Source of the DNA: CAZBME01 sp964645835 | GTDB taxonomy: Bacteria > Desulfobacterota > Syntrophia > Syntrophales > UBA8958 | DNA: 21,468 nucleotides | NCBI GenBank assembly: GCA_964645835.1 | Contig: CAZYDG010000078.1 | Coordinates: 1 to 21,468, forward strand | Direction of reading: 5' to 3' | Shown: positions 7,177 to 17,100 of the stretch, piece by piece | How the letters are laid out: each line of letters starts with the position of its first letter | How positions within the stretch are numbered: position 1 is the stretch's first letter | Notes under the pieces: model-generated | The model's database searches: none | Told to the model about the DNA's origin: nothing | What the model saw: only the letters and a program-made list of their open reading frames with translations | Made by a program: the position numbers and the translations under genes

Positions 7177-7263
7177 GGGTGTGATGTCGTGTCGGTTACC
7201 CGGTGTTCAAACTGAGCTTAAAGGAAGTTCTCATTAAATTGGGAGAAGGAAGTCTTAATCAAA

Positions 7264-9139
7264 ATGATCCTCAACTGGCGCGATACCTATAAAGAAAGGC
7301 TCACCGATGCGAAGACCGCGCTCTCTCGGATAAGGAGGGGAGCGCGGGTATTCATCGGTTCTGCGTGCGGAGAGCCCCAGCTCCTTGTCAAAACCCTCTT
7401 AGACGTTGCGCCGAACCTCGCAGACACGGAGATCATCCACTTTCTGGATCTCGGTATCGCCTCCTATAAAGTATGATGATAATTTTCGTCACAACGCACT
7501 GTTCATTGGCTCTAACACACGTGCGGCCATCAAGGAGGGCAGGGCGGACTATACCCCCGTTTTTCTCTCGGAGATCCCCCTGCTTATGCAAAGAGGGAGC
7601 ATGCCCGTCGATGTGGCTCTCATTACAGTCTCACCTCCCGACGATAGCGGGTATGTAAGCCTGGGGATATCTGTCGATATCACCAAGACTGCCGCCGAGA
7701 TTGCCCAATATGTGGTAGCGGAAGTGAATTTGAACATGCCGCGGACTTTGGGGAACAGCTTCCTCCATGTCAGCGAGATCGATGCCTTTGTGGAAAACAA
7801 TGTTCCTCTTTTGGAGTTCATTCAGAAGCCTCCGGACAATATTGCTATTGCCAAGGACATTGGTGAACTTATCGCCGATCTGATCGAGAACGAATCCACT
7901 ATTCAGACAGGTGTGGGAAGGATTCCCAACTCTGTATTCCCTTATCTCAAGAACAAAAGGGACTTGGGTATTCACACCGAAACCTTCACGGAGGGGCTTA
8001 TCGATCTTATCGAGTCAGGCGTCATTACGGGCAAAAAAAAGTCGCTTCACCGCGGGAAAATTGTTGCCGCCTTTTGCATGGGGACAAAACGATTGTACGA
8101 CTATGTACATAACAATCCTTTGTTCGAATTCCGACCGTGCACGTATGTCAACGATCCCTATGTGATCGCCCGAAATGACAGGATGGTCTCCATCAATTCC
8201 GCGCTTACGGTGGATCTTACCGGACAGGTCTGTTCCGATTCTCTGGGGTTTGAATTTTATAGCGGTATTGGCGGGCAGGTAGACTTTGTCCGAGGGTCGG
8301 CCATGTCCAAGCGGGGTAAATCCATCATAGTGCTGCCATCCACGACGGATGATGGGAAAATTTCCAGGATTGTCCCGTATCCCTCTCCCGGAAGCGGTGT
8401 TGTCGTCACTAGGGGGGACATTCATTACGTGGTCACAGAATACGGGGTTGCCTATGTGCACGGGAAATCCATTCGGGATCGTGCCATGGTGCTGATAAAT
8501 ATAGCCCATCCCGACTTCCGCGATGAACTGCTGGAGGCAGCCAAGAAGCAAGGCTACATTTATAAGGATCAGACCCTGCCTGTAGTGCTTTATCCGAAAG
8601 AATATGAGACCTACTGGACCGACAAGAAAGGAACGGAGATCTTCTTTCGTCCGGTCAAGGCCACGGATGAAAGGGCAATTCAAGATGAAATTTACGGCCT
8701 TCCGGAACAGGACGTCTACACCCGGTTTTTCCAGAACCTCAAGTCCTTTCATCATAAGGTTGCCATGCCTTTAGCGGCCATTGACTACATTGATAAAATG
8801 GCCATTGCTGCAGTTACCGGAAAAGAGGAGCCCGAGAGCAGGGAGCAGATTGTAGCCATCGGGCGATACATCCGCGACCCCCATTCCAACTTTGCCGAAG
8901 TTGCCTTTACCACACACCAGGACTGGCAGAACAGGGGTATCGGCACATTCCTTCTCCAATACTTGGTCCGCATCGCCAAAGAAAAGAATATCGAGGGATT
9001 CACAGCGGATGTCCTGGCAAAGAATACCCCCATGATGAAGGTGTTCACCAAGACGGGGCACCCCATTAAATCACATCTGGACTGTGGTGTCTATGAACTC
9101 GAGATCCCCTTCACTGTAGTAGAAAAGGAAAACGTATAG
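7264..9139 (+). pseudogene. Acetyl-CoA hydrolase/transferase-GNAT fusion, frameshifted
   Basis: Frame 1 (7264-7476) encodes MILNWRDTYKERLTDAKTAL...IHFLDLGIASYK and stops at TGA 7474. Frame 2 carries on from 7472 as YDDNFRHNALFIGSNTRAA and runs to 9139. Dropping one base near 7468-7471 joins them into about 624 residues with no loss of family sequence. N-terminal two-thirds: family I CoA-transferase (acetyl-CoA hydrolase/4-hydroxybutyrate CoA-transferase type), with GRADYTPVFLSEIP and the signature YSGIGGQVDFVRGS. C-terminal part: a GNAT acetyltransferase with acetyl-CoA loop QNRGIGTFLL (8928-8957). An intact protein would exchange CoA between acetate and other acyl groups, with an attached N-acetyltransferase possibly acting on lysine. 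The rest of the gene is undamaged, so this is either a very recent mutation or a sequencing/assembly error. GGAAG lies at 7246-7250, before the start. Confidence 0.85.
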
Positions 9140-9227
9140 AGGGAATAATGGCGTCAATACGCCTGGGGGCTCATGGGTTTGAGGTTCTGAATCTTATATC
9201 ATTGCTTAGTCTGGAGACCTGACATCT

Positions 9228-11120
9228 ATGAACAAAATATCAATGGGAGATTTAAGAGAAAGGTTGCGGGAGTTATTCGCTCACCGGGATGTACAGAAGA
9301 AGGATGCTTTGCCCCCCAAGGCGCATTTTAGTATCTGGTATTTCCTGATTACTTTTCTTTTGATCTTGTTTCTGCAACAATACTTTTTTTCTAACAAGGT
9401 AGAAACGATTCCCTATAGCCAATTCAAGCAGAGCCTTGTCGCCGGCAAAGTGGCAAAATTGATTATCAGCCCGGAAAATATCAATGGAACGCTTAAAGGT
9501 GCCGAAAAAAAACCGGAGCAGGCCTTCGTCACACTAAGAGTGGATGATCCCAATCTGGTGAAAGAACTTGATGAACATAAAATCGACTACTCCGGACATT
9601 ATGAGAATAAATTACTGGGCACTATCCTTACCTGGATTCTTCCATTAGGTATTATGTTTCTGATCTGGCGGTTTGCCATGAAAAAGATGGGGCCGGGAAT
9701 GGGCGTCATGTCTTTCAGCAAGAGCAAAGCCAAGCTTTTTGCCGAGAATGAGACCATGGTTACCTTCGCCGATGTGGCAGGCATTGATGAGGCCAAAGAA
9801 GAACTACAGGAGGTCGTGGAATTTTTGAAGAATCCCGCAAAATTCCAGAAATTGGGAGGGAGGATCCCTAAAGGCGTGCTGCTCGTTGGCCCGCCGGGGA
9901 CCGGAAAAACGCTTCTTGCCAAGGCAGTTGCCGGTGAGGCAAAAGTGCCTTTTTTCAGCATCAGCGGCTCCGAGTTTGTGGAGATGTTCGTCGGCGTGGG
10001 GGCATCGCGTGTGCGTGACCTTTTCTCTCAAGCTGCCAGTCAGGCCCCCTGCATCATCTTCATCGATGAGTTGGACGCCCTGGGGAAGGCCAGGGGTGTG
10101 ACAGCTTTTGGTGGCAATGACGAGCGGGAGCAGACCCTCAATCAACTACTGGTGGAGATGGATGGATTCGATTCGAACAAAGGAGTCATCATCATGTCCG
10201 CCACCAATCGTCCGGAAATACTTGATCCCGCCCTGTTGCGACCGGGAAGATTTGATCGGCAGGTCCTGCTGGACCGTCCGGATATAAACGGGAGGGAAGC
10301 GATCCTGAAAATCCATGCCCGAAAGGTTCTTTTGGGTCCCGATGTTGATCTCCGCAAGATTGCTGCTCTGGTTCCCGGCTTTGCGGGAGCGGATCTGGCA
10401 AACCTCGTCAATGAGGCAGCCTTGCTTGCGGCCCGGAAAGACAAGGAAACGGTCGATGCAGCGGAGTTCGATATGGCTATCGATCGTGTGGTCGGCGGAC
10501 TGGAGAAAAAAAACCGGGTGATGAATCCGCGGGAGAAGGAAATTGTGGCCGTTCATGAGTCCGGTCATGCCATTGTGGCCGAATCCGTTAAATATGCGGA
10601 CCCGGTACACAAGATATCCATTATTCCCCGGGGGATTGCAGCACTCGGATATACGCAGCAGCAACCCACAGAGGATCGTTACTTGTTGACACGCCCCGAG
10701 CTATTGGACAGGCTGGCCGTTCTTTTGGGGGGGAGGGTGGCGGAAGAATTGGTTTTTGGAGAGATATCCACGGGGGCGCAAAATGACTTGCAGCGTGCAA
10801 CGGACATTGCCCGGTCCATGGTTACTGAATACGGCATGAGTGATCGCCTGGGGCTGGTTACGTATGAGTCCCCGCGTCATCCTTCGTTTCTGCCGGAAAG
10901 CTATACGGCCAAAAGAAGTTATAGCGAAACGAAGGCAACCCAAATCGATGACGAAATCGCAAGCGTGATGGAGCAGACCCATCAACGGGTAACGGGAGTT
11001 CTTTCGGAGCGGAGGCAAGTGCTCGATAAGTTGGCACGCCTGGTTTCAGAGAAGGAAATCGTGCAGGGAGAGGAACTCAGGCAAATGCTGTCCAAGGCAG
11101 ACCGAGGCGACAGCCATTGA
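9228..11120 (+). CDS. ftsH: ATP-dependent zinc metalloprotease FtsH
   Basis: 630 residues. Two membrane segments (about 35-54 and 129-150) flank a small periplasmic domain. The AAA+ module follows: Walker A GPPGTGKT (221-228), pore motif MFVGVGA (253-259), Walker B IIFIDELDALG (276-286), and second region of homology RPGRFDR (339-345). The protease has Zn motif HESGH (443-447) and third ligand Asp520 in QNDLQ. All catalytic residues are present. Known: FtsH is a hexameric inner-membrane protease that degrades misassembled membrane proteins and some regulators. The N-terminus is longer than usual, with about 34 charged residues before the first membrane segment. GGAG at 9213-9216 precedes the start. 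Its stop overlaps the TTG start of the glucan synthase, implying translational coupling. This may be an extra FtsH devoted to this locus, but the sequence cannot show that. Confidence 0.96.
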   Translation: MNKISMGDLRERLRELFAHRDVQKKDALPPKAHFSIWYFLITFLLILFLQQYFFSNKVETIPYSQFKQSLVAGKVAKLIISPENINGTLKGAEKKPEQAFVTLRVDDPNLVKELDEHKIDYSGHYENKLLGTILTWILPLGIMFLIWRFAMKKMGPGMGVMSFSKSKAKLFAENETMVTFADVAGIDEAKEELQEVVEFLKNPAKFQKLGGRIPKGVLLVGPPGTGKTLLAKAVAGEAKVPFFSISGSEFVEMFVGVGASRVRDLFSQAASQAPCIIFIDELDALGKARGVTAFGGNDEREQTLNQLLVEMDGFDSNKGVIIMSATNRPEILDPALLRPGRFDRQVLLDRPDINGREAILKIHARKVLLGPDVDLRKIAALVPGFAGADLANLVNEAALLAARKDKETVDAAEFDMAIDRVVGGLEKKNRVMNPREKEIVAVHESGHAIVAESVKYADPVHKISIIPRGIAALGYTQQQPTEDRYLLTRPELLDRLAVLLGGRVAEELVFGEISTGAQNDLQRATDIARSMVTEYGMSDRLGLVTYESPRHPSFLPESYTAKRSYSETKATQIDDEIASVMEQTHQRVTGVLSERRQVLDKLARLVSEKEIVQGEELRQMLSKADRGDSH

Positions 11121-14100
11121 ATACTTCTTTTTCATTGCACATCGATGATCCGCCGCCTCTTAGATCGGAGTTGTTCAGCGCCTCTCAGATGGAGCAGCAC
11201 GGCAAGGCCCTTGCTGCAATGCACGCGTTGAGCACGGACCATACCCCTGAACAACTGCTTGCGCGGCTTGGTGAGAATGAACATGTCCTCCAAGATGTCC
11301 GCAACCTGCTCACAGAGGCCATAAAAGGAAAACGGAGGATTACACCCGCTGGGGAATGGCTCCTCGATAACTTCTATCTCGTGGAAGAACAGATACGCAC
11401 GGCCAAGATACATCTGCCAAAGGGGTATAGCAGAGGATTACCCCGTTTGAAAAAGGGGCCGTCAAAGTGCCTTCCCCGTGTGTACGACATTGCCCTGGAG
11501 ACGATCTCTCATGGCGATGGCCGGGTAGATCGCGAAGGCCTCAGCGGTTTCGTAGCTGCCTATCAGACAGTCACTTTACTCCATCTGGGCGAATTATGGG
11601 CTATCCCCATTATGCTCCGACTGGCGTTGATCGAGAATCTCAGGCGCGTTGCAACGCGGATTGCTGCCGACAGGATCGACCGGAATCATGCCGATTATTG
11701 GGCCGACCTGATTACGGAGACGGCAGAGCGGAATCCCAAGGATTTAATCCTGGTCATTGCCGACATGGCACGCTCGAAACCTCCCATGGTCAGTTCGTTT
11801 GTGGCCGAGCTTACACGCCGTCTTCAGGGTCAGGGTCCCGCCCTGGCGTTGCCGCTCACCTGGATTGAACAGCAGCTGTCCGAGTCAAGTTTGACGATCG
11901 ATCAGTTAGTGCAGTCGGAAAACCATCAACAAGCGGCGGATCAGCTTTCCATCAGCAACAGCATCGGCAGTCTCCGATTTCTTAGTGCCATGGATTGGCG
12001 TAAATTTGTTGAAACCATGAGCGCGGTCAATCAGACCCTCTGCGAGGACCCTGCCGGTGTGTATGGCAGAATGGATTTCGCCACTCGTGATCAATACCGT
12101 CACGTTGTGGAGAAGATAGCGAAGAACGGCACCCTGACCGAAAACGAGGTGGCGCGCGCTGCGATTCGTTTGGCCGGTAAGGATGAGGTCAGGACGGGCA
12201 GCGGCGGTCGGGAGCATCATGTCGGCTTCTACCTGATGGATAAGGGGGTGTCACTCCTCGAAGGATCTGCCGGCATGCGCCTGTCTTCCCACGATGCGTT
12301 TAGGAGGGTTATACATCGATTTCCAGTGCTCTTTTATCTGGGCACTATCAGTATACTTGCTACTGTATTCACCGGCTGTTTGCTTGCAGAGGTCCATACC
12401 GACGGGTTGCGCGGCCTCTGGGTATGGTTTGTCGGCATCATATCCTTTTTATGCGTCGGCCAGTTGGCCATAGCCTTGGTAAACTGGCTGACGACACGCC
12501 TTGTGGCGCCCCATCCTCTGCCGCGAATGGACTTCTCAAAAGGCATCCCTCACGAATCGTCTGCCCTGGTCGTGGTCCCTACAATGATCACAAGCCCTGA
12601 AGGCATTGAGCATCTGATGGAGGCGATGGAGGTCAGGTTCCTCGCCAATAGAGACGAAAACCTTCGTTTTTGCCTGCTTACGGATTTTCGGGATGCCGGA
12701 CAGGAATCCCTGCCGGATGATGAGCCGCTGCTTCGTCTTGCTCGGCAGAGAATCGAAGGTTTGAACGATAAATACAGAACATCAAAGGATGACAACTTTC
12801 TTCTTTTTCATCGTCCACGGCGCTTCAATCCTTTCGACCAGATATGGATGGGTTATGAACGCAAGCGGGGGAAACTTGCAGAGCTGAACGCTTTCTTGCG
12901 CGGAGGTTCACGGGAGTGTTTTTCGCTCATCGTTGGAAATACGGAAGGATTAGAGAAGATAAAATACATCATCACGCTGGACACAGATACGCAACTTCCC
13001 CCTGACGCGGCACGGCAGCTCGTGGGGGCCATGGCGCACCCGCTGAATCGGCCGCAATACGATGAAACAAGGCAGCGGATCATTTCAGGATACGGTATCC
13101 TTCAGCCACGGGTGGCCGTGAGCCTGCCCGGTATGAACCGTTCCAGATACGCCCGTATGTGGGGAAGCGATGCCGGTATCGATCCATATACTCGTGTGGT
13201 CTCCGATGTGTACCAGGATCTCTTTGGAGAAGGGTCCTTTATCGGTAAGGGCATCTATGAGGTCGATGCGTTTGAGCAGGCCCTGAAGGGACGCTTCCCT
13301 GAAAATCGGATATTAAGCCACGATCTCATTGAAGGGTGCTATGCCCGGTCAGGTCTCCTGAGCGATGTACAGTTGTATGAAGAATATCCTTCCCGCTACG
13401 ATGCCGATGTGAGCCGCAGGCACCGCTGGATTCGTGGGGACTGGCAGCTTTTCCGCTGGCTGTTGCCCGGTGTTCCCGCCCCGGATGGGCATTTGCGGAA
13501 GAACACACTTACACTACTTTCCCGGTGGAAGATTTTCGACAATCTTCGTCGCAGCCTTTCGCCTTTAGCGTTGATACTACTCCTTCTTATGGGCTGGACC
13601 CTTTTACCCGCGCCGTGGTTCTGGACCTTGTCGGTGTTGGGGATTATTGTGATCCCCTCCTTGTTTACCTCCATAATGGAACTGCTGCAGAAGCCGGATG
13701 ATGTCTTGCCCGGTCAGCATATCATCGCCGCATTGCGCGGGGTCGGGAGGAGCCTCGGCCAGGAAGTCTTTACGATCCTCTGCCTGCCCTACGAGGCCTT
13801 TTTCAGCTTTGACGCCATTCTTCGCACCATCTGGCGCATGCTGGTTGCAAACAAGCGGCTTCTCGAATGGAACCCTTCAGGCGACTCTGATCGTACAAGC
13901 CGAAAGGGCCTGGCCGGTGCCTATCGGACCATGTGGATCTCTCCGGTTGTTGCCGTTGCCGTGGCAAGCCATCTTGCCATTTTACGGCCGTCGGCTATCG
14001 CTTACGCCATGCCGTTTCTGGTTCTCTGGGCGATAGCTCCCCTGATAGCATGGTGGATCAGTGAACCGCTCTATCGCCGGGAAGCGAGACTTACCTCCGA

Positions 14101-17100
14101 CCAGATCAACTTTCTGAGAAAGATTTCCCGAAAGACCTGGAGCTACTTCGAGACTTTTGTCGGCCCCGAAGATCATTGGCTTCCACCCGATAACTATCAG
14201 GAACATCCTCTGGCAAAGATTGCCCATCGTACGTCGCCGACCAACATGGGGCTGGCGCTTCTTGCCAATTTATCCGCCTGGGATTTCGGCTACATTTCTT
14301 CCGGACAACTCATTGATCGAACGGCTCATGCTTTCCGCACGATGGACGCCATGGATCGCTACAAAGGACATTTCTATAACTGGTATGATACGGAGTCTCT
14401 GCTACCGCTTTTGCCGATGTATATTTCGACGGTGGACAGTGGAAATCTTGCAGCCCATCTTTTGACATTGCGGGCAGGGCTCACGGCACTTCCTGACGAG
14501 CGGATAATAGACTCAAAGGTTTTTAACGGGTTAAGCGATACGCTGAGGATCATCATGGACATTGCCCGGGAAGGAGTTCCGGCCCGGCTCTTTCAGGTGC
14601 AGGGCGAATTGGTGTCTATGTGCGCATCACCGCCGGATACATGCAAGGCTGCATGGGAAATCCTCAGCCGCCTCAACCTGTCTGTCGAAGAAGTCATCCA
14701 TGGATTTGGGGCCGATCCTGAGAGCCATGCCGTGCGGTGGGCGCGGGCTTTTGCCGACCAATGCCGGGTTGCCCTAGATGATCTGACCTTTTTAGCGCCA
14801 TGGACAACGCTGTCATTATCATACAAAGCGCTTGGCGACTTCCCGGCTCTGGGCGAGATTCCGACGCTTCGCGCATTGGCTAATCTGGATATGGAAATAC
14901 TGCCGGCAATGACCGATAGGCAGAAGGACCAGGAGCAGATAGACGCGTTTCGAGAGGCCGTCGAAAAGGCAAGAATCCGGGCCGGAGAGAGAATCATGGT
15001 CATCGAAGACCTGGCGCAGCAATGTGGTGAACTTGCCGTGATGGATTATGATTTCCTCTATGACAAGACTCGCCGGCTTCTTGCAATCGGCTACAACATC
15101 AGTGAAAACCGACGGGATGCGAGTTACTATGATTTACTGGCATCGGAGGCAAGACTTGCGTGTTTTGTCGCCATTGCCCAGGGGCAATTACCGCAGGAGA
15201 GCTGGTTTGCCTTGGGGCGCCTCCTTACGACTGCCGCTGGAGAGCCGATGCTCCTTTCCTGGAGCGGTTCCATGTTCGAATACCTCATGCCTCTTCTCGT
15301 CATGCCGACCTATGAACATACGCTCCTCGACGAGACCTGTAAGGCGGCAGTGGCAAGGCAGATCGCGTATGGCAAAAAGCAGGGCGTACCCTGGGGTGTT
15401 TCAGAATCGGGGCATAACACGATCGATGGTCATCTCAATTACCAGTACGGTCCCTTCGGCATACCCGGCCTGGGGCTCAAACGCGGCCTCGCCGGAGATT
15501 TGGTGATTGCACCCTATGCTTCGGCTCTGGCGCTCATGGTAGCACCGGAAGCGGCGTGTCTCAATCTTGAGGGGATGGCTGCTCAGGGCTTTGAGGGGAC
15601 ATACGGTTTTTATGAAGCCATTGACTTTACCCCTTCCCGTCTGCCTCGTGGACAAACGAGTGCGGTCGTTCGGTCCTTTATGGCCCATCATCAGGGTATG
15701 AGCCTCCTGTCTTTGGCCTCTTTACTCCTCAAACAACCCATGCAGAGGCGATTCGAGTCGGAACCCTCGTTTCAGGCCATTATGCTTTTGCTTCAGGAGC
15801 GGGTGCCGAAGGCCACGGCCTTCTATTCGCACACGACCGAACTTGCCGAGGCGCATAATGCCTTACATGACATAGAGGAGATGCCGATTCGCGTCTACAC
15901 AAGCCCAGACACTCCCATACCGGAAGTGCAGTTGTTGTCGAACGGCAGGTACCACGTCATGGTCACAAACGCGGGCGGCGGCTATAGCCGCTGGAAGGAC
16001 CTGGCGGTGACACGATGGCGCGAAGACAGCACCTGCGATAACTGGGGTGCATTCTGTTATATCCGAGACCTCACAACCGGCGCTTTCTGGTCAACGGCAC
16101 ATCAACCAACTCTTAAGGCTTCGAGACAGTATGAAGCCATATTTTCAGAAGGACGGGTGGAGTTTCGCCGCCGGGATCAGGACTTTGATACCCATACGGA
16201 GATTGCTGTTTCCCCCGAGGATGACATCGAACTGCGAAGGGTGACCATCACCAACCAGTCGCGAACTCGCAGAACGATCGAGGTGACCAGTTACGCGGAA
16301 ATCGTCCTGGCGCCACCCGCACAGGACGCACTGCACCCCGCCTTCAGCAATCTCTTTGTCCAGACTGAGATCATCCGCGGACAGAGGGCAATCCTTTGCA
16401 CACGCCGGCCCCGCTCCCTTGAAGAAAAATCGCCATGGATGTTCCATCTTATGGTGGTGCATGGGGCCAGGAATGGTGACGTCTCCTTTGAGACGGACCG
16501 TATGCGCTTTATCGGCAGAGGAAACACCATTGCCGATCCGGACGCAATGAAGAGCATATCTGCCCTGTCGGGTACTGAAGGTTCCGTGCTTGATCCGATT
16601 GTAGCGATCCGCCATCAAATAATTCTTGATCCGGATAAATCAGCCACCATTGTCATTGTCAGCGGTGTTGCCGAAACGCGCGAGGCCTGTATGGATCTTG
16701 TCGGGAAATACCAGGACCGGCCTCTTGCCGATCGTGTTTTTGATCTGGCCTGGACCCATAGCCAGGTGCTGCTGCGACAGATCAATGCTACGGAAGCCGA
16801 TGCACAGCTTTATGGACGTCTTGCCGCTTCTGTTCTATATGCGAATTCATCCCTGCGTGCAGGTCCGGGGACCCTCATCCAAAATTATCGCGGCCAATCC
16901 GGCCTTTGGGGCTACTCTATTTCCGGAGATCTCCCTATTGTGTTGTTGCAGATCAAAGATCCGGACAACATCAACCTGGTGCGGCAACTCGTTCAAGCTC
17001 ACTCCTACTGGCGACTCAAAGGATTGGCCGTGGACCTGGTCATCTGGAACGAAGATATTGCCGGGTACCGGCAACTTCTTCACGAACAGATCATGGGGCT

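Noticed and set aside
7464..7480. Programmed +1 frameshift at GTA TGA in the CoA-transferase gene
   Set aside because: No upstream SD-like stimulator at prfB-like spacing, and the P-site codon would not re-pair well after slipping. A mutation or sequencing error is simpler.
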